A stretch of DNA of 64,000 nt, taken from assembly GCA_012861695.1 (NCBI GenBank), contig JAAOOA010000086.1, positions 21,405,658 through 21,469,657 on the forward strand, given 5' to 3'. Position numbers and translations under genes: made by a program. Positions 50,190-62,874 of the stretch are shown here, one piece after another. How positions within the stretch are numbered: the first letter of the stretch is position 1; every line of letters begins with the position of its first letter. The stretch comes from Trematomus loennbergii (taxonomy: Eukaryota; Chordata; Actinopteri; Perciformes; Nototheniidae). Under the pieces are notes generated by a model. That model searched no databases. It had not been told where the DNA came from and saw only the letters and a program-made list of their open reading frames with translations.

Positions 50190-52910
50190 ACCTAGAGGCC
50201 CAGCCACTCTGAGTCCAGCCATAGGGTTAAAGGGGCTCATTGCGGCCCCCATGGCTCTGATCCACACTGGGATGGAGCTGTGGTTTGGGTTCTCTGGACG
50301 TGCTGGGAACCCCCATGGCTCCACTAGCAGCAGATGTTTTACCCTGCACACACAAACACACACAAAAACACACACACCCACATACAGTTACTTGACACTT
50401 GTTAACAAATATGTTAGTTTCTAGGGTTGCCCCCTCTGATGTATCCACTAACTTTGGTCGTTTTGGTCTAAATATTATTTTCTACATTTAAGAGAGTTAT
50501 GGGCAGATCTGTAGTGAACAGATTTAAAGTGGTGCTTCTACGTTAGATCAACTAATCCATTGGCATAAAGTTAAATTAGAGTTGCCCAAGAATGTTTTAG
50601 TCAAAGACATCGCTATAACTTTAAATAAAAAATCTCTACATTGCTTGTTTAAAGAATTCCATCTCATTCAGCAGATGGTAACAAAGTACGATAGTCTTTG
50701 ATTTCAAAGCCTTTGAGATTTTAAATAGCAGATCTAAGTTCACAATTGGCACAAGTTGATTCAAACTGAACATAAATGTAGTTTGAACATAATGTGTAAT
50801 AGTTCTGAACAAAATGTGAGGCTACTAGTTGTCCCTGCTAAATAAAGTGCACCAAAAAACGTCCTATATTTAAAATACACTGAACAAGAACACTTATATA
50901 TATAATATTAAAAGCTTATATAGGGCATTATTTTTCTAAATGTATGTGTGTGATTAGCAGGTCTATTGCGCTTGGTGTTTTATCATTGAGTTAAATCATT
51001 TTTACTGCAACTTCAGACATCACTGTTCTGATCTGCTTGCTGTTTGTTAACACATCATGAGCATTCATTTCAGCCTGGCATCCACAAATGAAACTTGATT
51101 GGTTTGTAAGTTGGGGAAAATGTGTCTTAAATAAGGAGGATTAGCTGCTGTCAGTGTAGAGTTATAAGATGTCTTAGGAATTGTGCAAAAATGTGCCGTA
51201 CTTGTGCCCTTTCACCCACATCACACACACAAAAACACACGCCAAAATACCTGTTGGGGTATTTGAGTGTGTAGGCAGCAGACAGGTATCCTCCGAGGTT
51301 ATGTCCCAGCAGCACCATTTCCTCCATTCCCACCTTCTCCTCCTCCACTCCTCCAGGGCGGACAGAAACTGATCCTCCGCCCCCTCTGGGTCTCTGCTGA
51401 ACTCGGGGCGGCTGCTCCTGCCGAAGCCCAGCAGATCCAGGCAGTAGACCGGTCCGCTGCTGGAGAGAGAGTCAAGGTTTTGGGCCCAAAGGGCAACCCC
51501 GCCTCCGAAACCATGCAGCAGCACCAGAGGAGTCTTTGGGTGGGCAGGGGGGGAGAGCATGGCTGTGTGAAGAAAGCTAAGGTCCACAGATAGTTGCTGT
51601 TGGATATCCGGACGTGTTGCCTGGAGAAAGGCCGCTTCACACCTGAAGTAAAGGAAATAAATATGGGACAGAGGGGGAGGAGGGAGGAAAAAAGTACTTC
51701 AGATTCATGAGTTTACTGAATCACGATGACAGTGTGTGGTTTTTTAAACCCTTTTCAAAAGACAAAAGTTGTAAGACACCAAATCCTCACAGCAAAACTT
51801 GTGACTGAAACCAGCTCATGTTCTAATCAGTGGTTGGACACTTACTCTTGAGCATTTTCTCCTCTGCATCTTTCAGCTGAGAGCCAGAAGTGGGGCACCA
51901 AGTGGGAAGCCAACTTAGCATCCAGGAGCTGTGATTCAGACAACAACACAAGCACAGAAAAGCACTTAAAAAGTTAATTTAGTACTTGTAACTAACTCAC
52001 AGGCACTTACAACGGTATGACTTGCTTGACGTGAATATATCTGCACTTTCTTTGTTGTTCGGAGTTTGAATCTTAATGGTTGCACTAATTGTAAGTTGCC
52101 GTGGATAAAAGTGTCAGCCAAAAGAAATGTAATGTAATGTAACAAGCAGGCAGACAGAACATGTGAGGGACATGCAAACAGACAAAGGCAAACTATTCTG
52201 AACTTTGACCATATGAGATGGGCTGTTGTTGATATGCAATCTCTACAGCACTTCCCTGAGTCTCCAGAAAAACTTCACAATAAAACAGAGTGACTTTCAG
52301 ATGTTAAGTTTGCACTCTTTTTACATCTTTATTCCAGATGTCAAGTAAGCATATGTCAATGTAATGCTGACTTGCCTCCCTACAGACATGTTTACTTGGT
52401 AAAAGATGACTTAATAACTTACAGACATCTTTAGTAGCCACTGTTTAATTCGGCATAGATCAAATGAATGAACAGCAGTCATACCGACACAAATACATTA
52501 ACTTTTTTGTTTTACTCTTTCATGAATTCTCGTCTGTTACTAACAACAGGCGAGAATTCATGAAAGAGTAAAAAAAAAAGTAGTGTTTATTTCCTATATC
52601 CTACCGATCTGCTAGTAGAACACTTTGTACCCTAGAAGATATTGGTACATTTTAACTAATATTTAACGTAATTTTGATATTTAAGAGTAGGTTTTACATT
52701 TAAAAAACCAATTACTCCTGAGGGGTCAGTGCTTGTTCAAGAAAACAATGTAGTTGGGTATTTTTATCACAAAACAACGGACAGGAAACGCAACAGGTAC
52801 ATTTGTATAAGCTACCACGGTTTGAAGGCAACCAACATAAAATAGTGTTAAAGGTTTTAAACTCACCTTTGCTGCTTGGCAGGTTGTATTTCCTCTGCCA
52901 TCCTTCGCAT
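48697..52910 (-). CDS. abhd5: Abhydrolase domain-containing protein 5 (CGI-58)
   Basis: Lipid-droplet protein that co-activates the triglyceride lipase ATGL and binds perilipins. Minus-strand coding exons in transcript order: 52910-52867, 51928-51846, 51642-51251, 50343-50192, 49706-49595, 49528-49349 and 48825-48697 (stop 48699-48697). All introns are GT-AG and phases agree. Visible are the Trp-rich lipid-droplet anchor [26 protein letters not shown], oxyanion-loop [25 protein letters not shown] (Asn in place of the nucleophile Ser, diagnostic for ABHD5), [20 protein letters not shown] and HYVFAD, the HX4D motif. ATG 52910 or 52901 could start the protein; the latter gives MAEE, like mammals. 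Three apparent indels break the frame: -1 at about 51570-51576, +2 (or -1) at about 51337-51347, and -1 at about 49401-49405. Corrected length is about 360 residues, against 349 in human. Confidence 0.92.
50134..50186. repeat. (GT)n microsatellite next to an abhd5 donor
   Basis: About 53 bases of GT. On the transcript strand it is (AC)n beginning about six bases after the donor of the exon 50343-50192. Confidence 0.95.
52036..52140 (-). repeat. SINE-like repeat, reversed fragment
   Basis: Contains 'taagttgccgtggataaaag', 'gtcagccaaaagaaatg' and 'taatgtaatgtaac', the complement of the head of the family seen at 16965 and 24560. It lies in abhd5 intron 1. Confidence 0.6.
52510..52573. repeat. 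Near-perfect 64-base hairpin (palindrome) in abhd5 intron 1
   Basis: Arms 52510-52532 and 52551-52573 are perfect complements over 23 bases (core CGAGAATTCATGAAAGAG). The pairing extends inward six more pairs with one G-U pair, leaving a 6-base loop at about 52539-52544. Confidence 0.85.
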
Positions 52911-53000
52911 GGTGTTTTAGTTTGTGATGTTCTCGCGAAACATGGGAAAAGGTACTGTCAGACTTTGTTATGCTGCGTTCAAGTGCATACCGTAAATAAT
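52911..53000 (-). promoter_or_regulatory. abhd5: abhd5 promoter and leader region
   Basis: Immediately upstream of the start codon on the minus strand is TTTCGCGAGAA (52930-52941). This is close to the TCTCGCGAGA motif bound by BANP at housekeeping-type CpG promoters. No TATA box is evident. The transcription start was not located. Confidence 0.4.
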
Positions 53001-53950
53001 TAAATCAACCAAAGTACCGTGTTTTAATAGTTTGATTATTTTAGAAAAATATTTAATCCACAAATGTTACTTCCTCAAAACATTTCCAGTAGTATGTATT
53101 GGTTATCTTAATGAAATGGAATGACAGTTTGCAAAAGTACAAAAGTGTGTTTTATTTGTATTTATTTGTATATATATTTGGTGTGTTTTTGCTCATAATT
53201 TAGTCCGAAAATCACGGACTATAATTCCCTCAATGTTATGTCTCTAAAACAAATGTTTAATGCATTTAAATATATATATGTCTGTGCAGTATTTGATTTA
53301 TTTCGAAAGCAATATGGCTAATGGAAACCTTAATTCGGCAGACAGTTTAGTCCATTTTTTTAAATCATCAAAAATCATAATCTATTGTGTACGGATTTAG
53401 AGTGCTCATGTCCAACTACACGTGAAGGCAGCAGCGTGTTCTTGATTTAGCTTTAATGGTACCGAGTACAGGTGGGCTCGTTCATCGTGTTTTCGACTCT
53501 TTATCTTGCTATAGTTTACTAGAATAAGTATATGCTAACTTTAAGAAGTGTTGCTTTACATTATTCGTTAAGAGGCGTTTGGGCAGTTTTGTTTCCTGCC
53601 ACAAAACATAATCAATGGGCCAAAGTTGCACAGCTGACCACCAGTGGTTTCATACAACACAGGTAACTACCAGTAAAAATAAGGAAATAAAAAATAAAAA
53701 TACTTGACTGCCATACAAAAGCTGCGTATTTAACATTTAACGTGAAAGACATATAAGTAAAACACTTACAATGCATAAGAAAACAGGTGTGTTTTTATTG
53801 GGCTAGCATGTTAGCACGTCAATTAGCACGCCATGTTGTTCCAATGAAGGTTTCAGTCATATGTCACTCGGCCAATCAGAGGCTTAAACTGACTTAATAA
53901 TACAAAAATAAAAGAAAGTATACATTATAGTGTATAGTAAGTATTAAGTG

Positions 53951-54003
<53 letters not shown>

Positions 54004-55119
54004 AATTACTGTGTATAATACTGTCACTCCACTTCTTGCAGATAAACATTAAAGAATATAGATAGCCTATATGATACATACAGTAAAGAGTAACAAATGA
54101 CCAGTTTAGTCTTTACTTTTTTCAAAGGGTTACACCCAAACATTAAATAAAGAAAATTGAAACTATTATACGTTAAGATATAGACCAATTGTTTAAATTT
54201 AATCTGGATATACAAAAAAGAAACTACGTGCAGTATACAATTGCCAAGTATTTACAATAATAAAATAAAATAAAATATATTGAAAGTGGATGAGCTGTAA
54301 CTTGTGTACAGATGTGCAAGTATTTAGAGGGTTGTGCAGACCTGGCAATACTCAAATGAAATAAATATATACTGTTTGCAGGATGTGCATTAATGTAATG
54401 CATAACGTTATTATGGGGTGGATAATAGTCACTGTCAATCGACGTCCCGGGCCTTGTTGATGAGGCCAGTAGCAGATAGAAAAAGCTGTTAGTTTTGAGA
54501 ATGAGAAATTAAAACACTTACAGAAAATGGTGTACATTTGCCTGGTAGAGCTGAAAAATAAATATCTTGTGTTTGTTCAATGTCAAACCAGGGAGATGTG
54601 TTTGGCTTTTCCTCACACTAATATCTCGTCTAATAATAGACAGGAAAAACAATTACTGCAAAGAGATTAAACCTGTGCTTATCTGCGTACATTTCATACT
54701 TTAATTTAAGATAAGGTAAAGGAGATTAAAGGAGAAGTTAATTTAATTCATTATCCTCGAGGATTGAGTGGTTCAGTATGATCCTGCTGCTGTAGGAGTT
54801 TTCTATCTCCATTTTCTCCCTTTTTAACTTTTACTCAAACTGTGAATCTCATTAAATCTTAAAAGGGGGTTTATCTTCTAGATGTACAGACTAGGTATTA
54901 CCCTTGAAATTGTCAGGAGCACCCTTCAAGGAATTATTCTGTCGTCGGTGTTTGCTGACTAGAGTTTAATTTAGTCTTTTGGAGACCTGGGAGAGAGAGC
55001 CACTGTAGTGCTCCCTATTATATGTTTCATTTGTGTCCACTTGACTGTCTCCTCCAAGATTTCCTGTTTGTGTTTTTATCATGTTTTGTTGCCTATTAGC
55101 GTTTTATTTATTTATTTTT
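53001..55119. other. Gene-free interval upstream of abhd5
   Basis: AT-rich sequence with an (AT)n run at 53951-54001. No exon, RNA gene or recognisable transposon was seen. Confidence 0.5.
53951..54001. repeat. (AT)n microsatellite
   Basis: About 50 bases of TA, with two GTATA units at the left end. Confidence 0.95.
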
Positions 55120-55194
55120 TAACAAATTGTACGGTGTCCTTGGGTGTCATGAAAGGCGCCTAAAAATAAAATGTATTATTATTATTATTATTAG
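55120..55194 (+). mobile_element. L2/CR1-like LINE 3' terminus
   Basis: The sequence 'ggtgtccttgggtgtcatga' followed by 'aaggcgcctaaaaataaaat' and an (ATT)n tail is the typical end of fish L2-like elements. Upstream coding sequence is not recognisable. Confidence 0.5.
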
Positions 55195-55341
55195 AGCACC
55201 AACTCAGGATTTAGACGAAACAGAATACAATATATACTTTAGGTACATGATTCTACAGAGATAATCAACATTTGACAAGCGTTACTCTCCAACATGGTGG
55301 GGAGTCAACAAATAATGAGTTTATTTCTCATAAATGATTTG

Positions 55342-55797
55342 CAGTGGTGTAAAGTAACTAAGTAGATTTACTCAAATACTGTACTTAAATAAAATCTTCT
55401 ACTCTACTACATTTCAGAGGTAAATCATGTACTTGTACCCCACTAAATGTATTTAATACCTTTAGTTACTTTACAGATTTGGATTAATGATCCACAGACT
55501 TTAGTTACACCTGGAGTAAATTCACAAGCTACCCTGTCATTCAAACTAGCTGCACCTTTACCAGCTTTGATAACACTTTAATGATCAATCATTATAAAAC
55601 ATATCATATATATATTCTGAAATGGGCCAATCTGCACAATGACTACTTTTACTGTCGCTACTTTAACTATATTTTGATGAGAATACTTTTATACTTTCAC
55701 TTGAGGAACATTTTGAATGCAGGACTTTAACTTGTCACAGAGTATTCACACTCTGGTACTTCTACTTAAAAGATCTGATGATTTTTCATTATATTTC
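55342..55797 (-). mobile_element. MITE of the 'AGTACTT' family, copy 5
   Basis: Starts 'cagtggtgtaaagtaactaa' and runs through 'tttactcaaatactgtactt', 'accagctttgataacact' and 'cacactctggtacttctact'. It is the reverse orientation of copy 4, with matching interior. Confidence 0.75.
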
Positions 55798-55844
55798 CTC
55801 TCTCAGGTCAAGGACAATTTGAGGACAGCCCAAGCAGTCCTGGT

Positions 55845-55858
55845 CCACAAGGTGGCGT
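55845..55858 (+). promoter_or_regulatory. CTCF-like motif
   Basis: CCACAAGGTGGCGT closely matches the CTCF core consensus. It lies between a MITE end and a (CA)n tract. Motif evidence only. Confidence 0.4.
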
Positions 55859-55873
55859 ACTCGTGTTTTATTA

Positions 55874-56043
<170 letters not shown>

Positions 56044-56523
56044 ACATTCTGTAGCTACTTTGTCCTTCATTCCTATAACACAATTTGCCTCTCATACCAC
56101 CCACTTGACGATGGGCTGACAGAGTGGTTCATGAGTGGTTCGTTTCCTTCGCTCTCACACACACTCTTTCCCTCCGTGTGTTACTGTCCGTTCACTCTGT
56201 TGAGCACTCAAAATGTCATAAGTCGGTAGACAATGAGGCTGTAGTGAAGCCCGTAAAGGGGCAGCGGTAGTGTGGCTGTCTGGAGAACGCTAACTGGGTG
56301 AAGCTTTAGTGAGGAGACGGCATAAAGCTGCAGAAAGTCTCACCACTAATCATGCTAACTGAAGCTTACATCATGCATCTAGTTCCTCTTGTTTATCAGA
56401 GGCTCAAAATCACTAACCCGTGGTCTGGCAGTAAATTGACTTAACAATGGGTCTGTTAAGTCTCATCAGTCCTGGGACCATCAGGAGGACATTTCACATA
56501 ATAGACAAAGCCATTACAATTGG

Positions 56524-57240
56524 GTCTAAATTGTCTGATTGTTCTTGGGCGTGTTTATGGTGTCAACTGGAGGAAAAGCACTTCACTGTAACGCGATCCA
56601 TTTTCCTGTGGCGCACTTACATTCAGATTTCTGTTGACATATTACAAATGCTATGCCGTGGAGAATAAGGCTTTAATTCAAAGATTCAACGGTGTTATTG
56701 TCATATGCACATACAGTGTAGAAATGGCAATGAAATTATTCGAGCTCCTCCAACAATGCAACATAATATATAATAAAATAAAGAATAAAAAATAGTGCAA
56801 GAAGTCTATATACTGTACATGTAAATAGAATATGATATGTACAAGAACAGAATATGAAATTCAATAATGTACATTAAGACAACATTAAATACAGTTCAGT
56901 GATAATAATACTTAAAAAATGTTTTAAAAAATGTGCCTTAAATTCATGTTTATATCATTATCCTGTCAACCCAAGTACATTTGAAACCTCGCTAAAGTTT
57001 ACACAAATATAGTGCCTGTTCTAAATTGTCTGATTGTTCTTGGGCGTGTTTATGGTGTCAACTGGAGGAAAAGCACTTCACTGTAGCGCTGACCATTATC
57101 CTGTGGCGCACTTACATTCATAATATAATAATACTTAAAAAAATCTTTAAAAATGTGCGTCTTTTCATTTTAATATGATCCTGTCCACCTGACTACATGT
57201 GTAACCCTGCTAAAGTTCACACATATAGTCCCTGCTCCCC
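56524..57240 (+). repeat. Local tandem duplication interrupted by a dispersed repeat
   Basis: The block beginning 'tctaaattgtctgattgttc' at 56524 recurs at 57019 almost unchanged for about 105 bases, through 'gtggcgcacttacattca'. A following segment ('aaaatgtgc...atcctgtc...aagttcaca') is present at both 56917-57018 and 57133-57237. The first unit carries a dispersed repeat at 56665-56890. Confidence 0.75.
56665..56890 (+). repeat. Dispersed 'ttattgtcatatgcac' repeat, copy 3
   Basis: Contains 'caaagattcaacggtgttat', 'tgtcatatgcacatacagtg', 'gcaatgaaattatt' and 'ctcctccaacaatgcaacat', then an A-rich tail. Same family as 21810 and 26190. Confidence 0.6.
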
Positions 57241-60200
57241 AATGTCATTAAAATGAACAAAGCATGGGTGACTAGAAGAAAAAATAGGAAGTGTGCTTGG
57301 ATTTCAAGTGATTACAGGAATTAATTAAAACTGTCTAAATTCCAGGCTTCGAGTGGAGTGCATTAACACGAGGTGACGATATTAAATATACTTTTAAAAC
57401 CCGGTATGCATACTAAAAAGGTTCAGTGTGTGTGCGCTTTTCACTACACTCTTGTAGCACAATGCAAGGGAAAGGAGGGGCTGCTTACAGAAAAGAAAAT
57501 GAAGTATAACTCATTTTGATTTCTCTTCACGTTTGATTGGCAGTGACATGTTGCAGTTTGATTGATGTCAGTCTGTGGAAAATATTGCATAATTTCCTGT
57601 TAGTGCAAACTTTTGTCACAGCAGACTTTTGACTTGTCACATTAGGAAAACCACAAGAAACATTCATTTATGCTCCATGCTATTCAAGCATCCCAGAAAG
57701 CCATGACAGTGAGCCAGCAGGCACCGTATCAGGACGCTGAAACAGAAGCAGCTGAATGGAAATTAGGCATCATTATTTTTACACTTCTGCTGTTCCTACT
57801 GTGACATGTCAAAATGTATTTAGTGATAAAGGGCACATGTATCTTACCATTAAAGAATACGTTCTCTTTCTTTAAGAACACGCTAGCAAGCACGTCACTT
57901 TAGAAACCCAACCACACATGCACATCCTTTTAACACAATTTAACAGTTTAAAAGAAGTTGGTAATAAAGTTATGTAATGTCATCGAGCCGGTCAGCTACA
58001 GGGACAACAACACAAACAGTCAGCTCGGTCATTTTTCACATTTACAGAAAACATAAAAACCCCACCTTTCAGGCCAGAAAAAAGAAAATACATTTAAAAA
58101 AGGTCAGGTAAGAAAAACAGGATATTTTTATAAGGTTATCCCTTTTTAAACTTCCTTGAAGATCCTTTTAATACAAAGTAGATTCAGACGTCTAGCCAGT
58201 AGTGTTACAAAAGCTAACAGATCTGGAACCAGTTATATTATATATGTGTGTGTGTGCACGTAGTTTCTTCTCGCAGCGCACTGTTCTGGGGTCAGATGCT
58301 ATTAGGTGTGATTAGCTTAAGGTTAATACAAAACCACTGCAGATTAGCCAGTTAGCTGTGAGCGAAAAACTGCACTCTGCCATGAGTTTTTGGGCCATGA
58401 CTCAGTGCATTATGGGTAATAAGAGTGACCAATCTGTTAGCGGAAGATGGAGAGGGGATGGAGGAGAGGCGGAGGAGGGTATGTCTGGTTGCTAGGATAC
58501 GAGGCCGGCGCCAACAGCGGATATGATTTATAATGGCCAGTCTCACTGTCTCGCTTTCTCCGCTGGCTTCCTCCTTCCTCTCCTCCCTCTCACTTTTCCA
58601 CCACTCTCTCCAGCCCTTACCCTCATTTCTATCCTGAGCATCTCCACGGGTCTATTAACCAGCTCTGTCTGCCTGATCTGAGTACTTACAAGGCTATTAT
58701 TTATATGGGTGTTCCTGATATTCTCTCCAGCATCCACCATAAGCATGCTGAGATGAATGTGAAAGGAAGTTGATTTAGCCAACACGACCCATTATGAATC
58801 CATCTCTTTTGTGAGTTTTAGATACACAGAGGGGGGTCATATAGGTGCAGCAACTTCTGTGCTCGTATGTGCTGTTTAAGCGCACATGTGCACATGATCA
58901 TGCATGAGCTGCACCCACATGAATAGATGATATTGATTTGCAGAGACTTGATCCACCTCGGGATGTGAAAATCCTCAGGGAAAGATGCAGTGTGAGGGAG
59001 GAGGAGGAGGAAGAGGCATGAGACCATGTGAGAAAAGGAGATAAAGAGGAGATGGAGGGCCATATGAGGATGACTAAGAAGGATGTAGTGATGCAAAATG
59101 TAGTTTTTGAAACAGATGTGCTTAATTCACGTTATTTGAAAACCTTAACTTGTTAGAATGAACGCAAATGAATCACATTCCCAAGTTCGACCTAAACTTC
59201 CTCTAGTAACTCCAGTGTGGATTTTTACGACGAATTGCACGGACGTGAAAAAGCAGAGAAATTGGCACAAGAGACATGTTTTGCACTGACCGAGGAGCAT
59301 TGGTACGGCGGTCGTCGGGTGCAAATGTGCCGTGACCCCGTTCCTGTTGTGTTTTGAGCTTCTTGCAGCGTTTTGTATTTGCAGAGTTTAGTATATGCAG
59401 AGTTTAGTATATGCAGAGTTTAGTATATGCAGTGTTTCGTTGGTGAAGATGTTGAATTTTCTTTTGTATTTGCATCGTTTTTGAAAGTGCAGTGCGTTTC
59501 TCCTAATTGAAGCCGTTGTAGCACGTGTAGGCCACCGTACACTGGACATCAGTAAGCAGTAAGCAGTAAGCTACTTCCTCTGTGTTATCCGATCCATGAC
59601 AAATATTCTGCACTCGTTGGCTTTAGGTGCATTGAAAACAGAGGAAAGGCCTTTTGCTGAATCATGCTCCAGTTAAGATAGTGCTCGCAATATCAGGATA
59701 TAACATATGAACATTTGTGTAGCGCCCATTAAACCGAGGGTGATCATAGCTTAGTGTCGGAAAATTGTCGGGACTTTGTCAGATTGTCAGATCTCTCTGA
59801 GTAGCTAGGCATTATTTTCTTTATTACAACTCCACATGTCTATTTGTTTTATCTCACTGTAAATTACCGTGTTTTAAACTTGTGATCTATCAAGACCGTC
59901 TCATTGGCTCTTAAAGGACTGACATATTTGAAGGTCAAGTGTTTGTGGGTTTACGTGATCGCAGCAGCAATTGCAAATGTGTAATTGTTCTTTATTATTT
60001 CCAACACTCAGCAGGGTTTTTCTGGAATCAGTGTCCCAATGAATCCCATAACAGTTTTTAACAGATGCTTTCAACTGAGAAATAGTCCCTTTATAAAACG
60101 ATGTACAGTGAAGTCTGTGGATTTATATCTAAAAAAAACTGGGCCAAACTATTTGCGTAGCTAGATACCACTAGAGGAGTGAGGGAAACATGTGAATTTG

Positions 60201-60765
60201 GGTTAAACAAGGACATCGAGACTTGTCTGTATCTGCCAGCCAATATGGTTTATGTTGTAAGACCATAACTGGATTTATAGTTGACATAATGGGTTAGTGG
60301 GATGCCGGTCGTAGACACAGACAGCGGAGGTTTGGATTTATAGTCCAACGATGGATTTCACCTGCTGATAAAACCACCGTTACTCACAGATGTATCGCAC
60401 ATGATCAGGCGTGTGCGTTTATTATTTTCTCCACTGTAATTGTGTTTTATAATTTGATATACTTTGAGAGCAACAATAGGTTAGGTTACATCCTGCTAAC
60501 TTCTATTTAAGCATGTATCATATAATACTGCTGTGCAACGGCCATTTTTAACTTTATTTCGTTCCTAGCTGGACGGCGGTGTGCACAGTGTTTGCAGTGT
60601 GCATGGCTTTGTTTGATGTGTTTCACTGAAAGGACTGTGGAGTCTTTCTTCACCTGCCTTAAAGGTCAGTCCATCTTTAAACAACACTCACAATCCAGCA
60701 GGTCACTGTTCATCGTTCCTCCTGCCCACACTGAGAGGAGATACTAAAGCACTGGCAATGTAACA
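57241..60765. other. Gene-free interval
   Basis: No exon or RNA gene was recognised. It includes a 16-base tandem repeat at 59381-59433. Short unique stretches at about 57520-57800 are complex but not identifiable. Confidence 0.5.
59381..59433. repeat. 16-base tandem repeat, three copies
   Basis: Unit GCAGAGTTTAGTATAT repeated three times, then a diverged partial unit. Confidence 0.85.
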
Positions 60766-61103
60766 CACACTAAAATGATGCTATTATTCCAAATATGACA
60801 ACATTCAGAATTTGATTTTGGCCCTGTTGGATATCCGAGGGTGGTTAACATATCACCATTTCTGACTTTTGGGTACTGTAGTAGAGCATTATGTTGTAAC
60901 ACAAATCCTGGCATTATGCCTTTTTTTTATCAAATCATCTTTGAATGCTTTCAAACTTGTGATTTTACATCTTTCTACAGTTGAAATGAAAGTGATGACA
61001 TGGGCTAAGCAGATAGAGATAGCAATTGCACACTAAAATTATGCTGTTATTCCAAATATGACAAAATTCAGAATTAGATTTAGGGCATGTTGGATATTGG
61101 ATT
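60766..61103 (+). repeat. Locally duplicated block, unit 1
   Basis: It contains an internal repeat: 'ccaaatatgacaacattcag' at about 60789 and 'ccaaatatgacaaaattcag' at about 61052. Two more segments recur at 62875-63220. Confidence 0.6.
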
Positions 61104-61996
61104 TCAATATGCAGAATTTGGGCTTTTAACAATCACAGAATGTTCCAATTAAGAAGTGAGATATGCTGATATGCTAGTCTTGAGGTTTTAGGAGTATTTA
61201 TATGCGTTTCAATTGAGGTTTTTCACACAGGTTGCAAACCACAACCTCTCGATTTAAGCCTGACTGAGTCCTCTCAGCTTTTAGGACACCATTTAGCAGA
61301 ATTTGGAGAGCTGATAATAAAGTGAAATAACCAGCACTTCAGTTTAAGAAGAAAAAAATTGGAATATTTTAAAGGAAGTAACTAGATATCATTGGTGTGT
61401 TTTATGTTAATCGGAGTATGCACTACTGTCAGTAAAGAGGAATATTAGTGGACAATTATTTCATTTTTCTCTATATAAATGATTGGAATAATAATGTATT
61501 TATCAGGTTACATAGGTACGCATAGTTATTGTTTGCATGAGTTGCAGTGAGGGGAACATTAAGGTCTGTATGGACTGAAAGGTCAACTATAGCAAACAAT
61601 GTATGGCATGTTAATGTGTTATGACTGACTTTATGTTGTATTCAATATCAATAATCCCACTTCTTAACACACCACTCAAATTCCAGCTTTAGTGCTCACA
61701 TCAAACGATCTATCCTAGATATTTAGTGTAAAGCCTAAAAGTCTCCTCTGGTTTTCCAGGTCCCATCAGTCTCACTATCTCTCAGACTTCTTAACTTATC
61801 CGCACTTATTTAATTGGATTATTTGGCAAAGCAAGAAGTCTGTTTGTCTCTTGGTTCCACATCTATAAGTGATCCAGGAAGGCATTCAAACTAGAGTGTC
61901 CATATTTCTCTCTCCCTCTCACTCTGCCCAGTGTCTTCCAGTAAATGGAGGATAATTTTAGAGCGATAAGAGCCCAGAGGATATCGAGGGAAAGGA

Positions 61997-62116
<120 letters not shown>

Positions 62117-62346
62117 TAAGATGGCCCCTCATTCCCAGTTGCACCTGCTGACCCCACAGGATCCACTGAGATCGGCTACTGCTGAGTGTGATGCTTCTAC
62201 GCAAACACACAAACACAGACGCACACACCACACACAAATACAAGAATGCGTACGCACTTTGACTAATAGGCCTAATGCTTCCTGAAAGGGCCCAGCACTG
62301 CATTAGCTACGGATGTGGGATTGATTTAGAATCTGAAAGCCTTCTA

Positions 62347-62400
62347 GTGTGTGTGTGTGTGTGTGTGTGGTGTGTATATGAATATGTTGTGTGTGTTTTT
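62347..62400. repeat. (GT)n microsatellite, short and imperfect
   Basis: About 24 bases of pure GT followed by GT-rich sequence. Confidence 0.85.
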
Positions 62401-62874
62401 TCACTCCTCTGACATTATCTGTTTACTCACAAAAAAATGAAAACCACTAACACTCATAGAGAAAGACTTTGACATTCAATATGTCTTCACATTTGGACAT
62501 TTTTACTGTAAAAAAAACAACTCAGTTTAGAACGTTTCTGGAATTAGACTGGAAAGTATTTCAAATTAACATTAAGACCGTCGTCTTAAACTCTCGCACT
62601 AAATTTCGAGTTAAGAGCAGGGCTAATTAAGGCAGTTTGACCCATCACACCAATTAAACATCCTGAAACTCTGGAAAAACCATTAGTCCTTCTAATGCCA
62701 GATTAATTCCTGACATTATATTAAAAGATTAAAGTACAGAATCGAATGGACTTTTTAGTCTGACTGTTTCATTGCTGCCGCAGACATCACTGACTGACAT
62801 TGTGTGATATTTCCCTCATGAAACAGCTCTTTTATGACTCTAAACTGCCTGGGGGTTAACATTTCTGATTTGTG

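Noticed and set aside
51174..51587. Long minus-strand frame continuing past the abhd5 exon in the wrong frame ([15 protein letters not shown])
   Set aside because: The other frame gives [21 protein letters not shown], clearly ABHD5; the long frame is the result of the indel.
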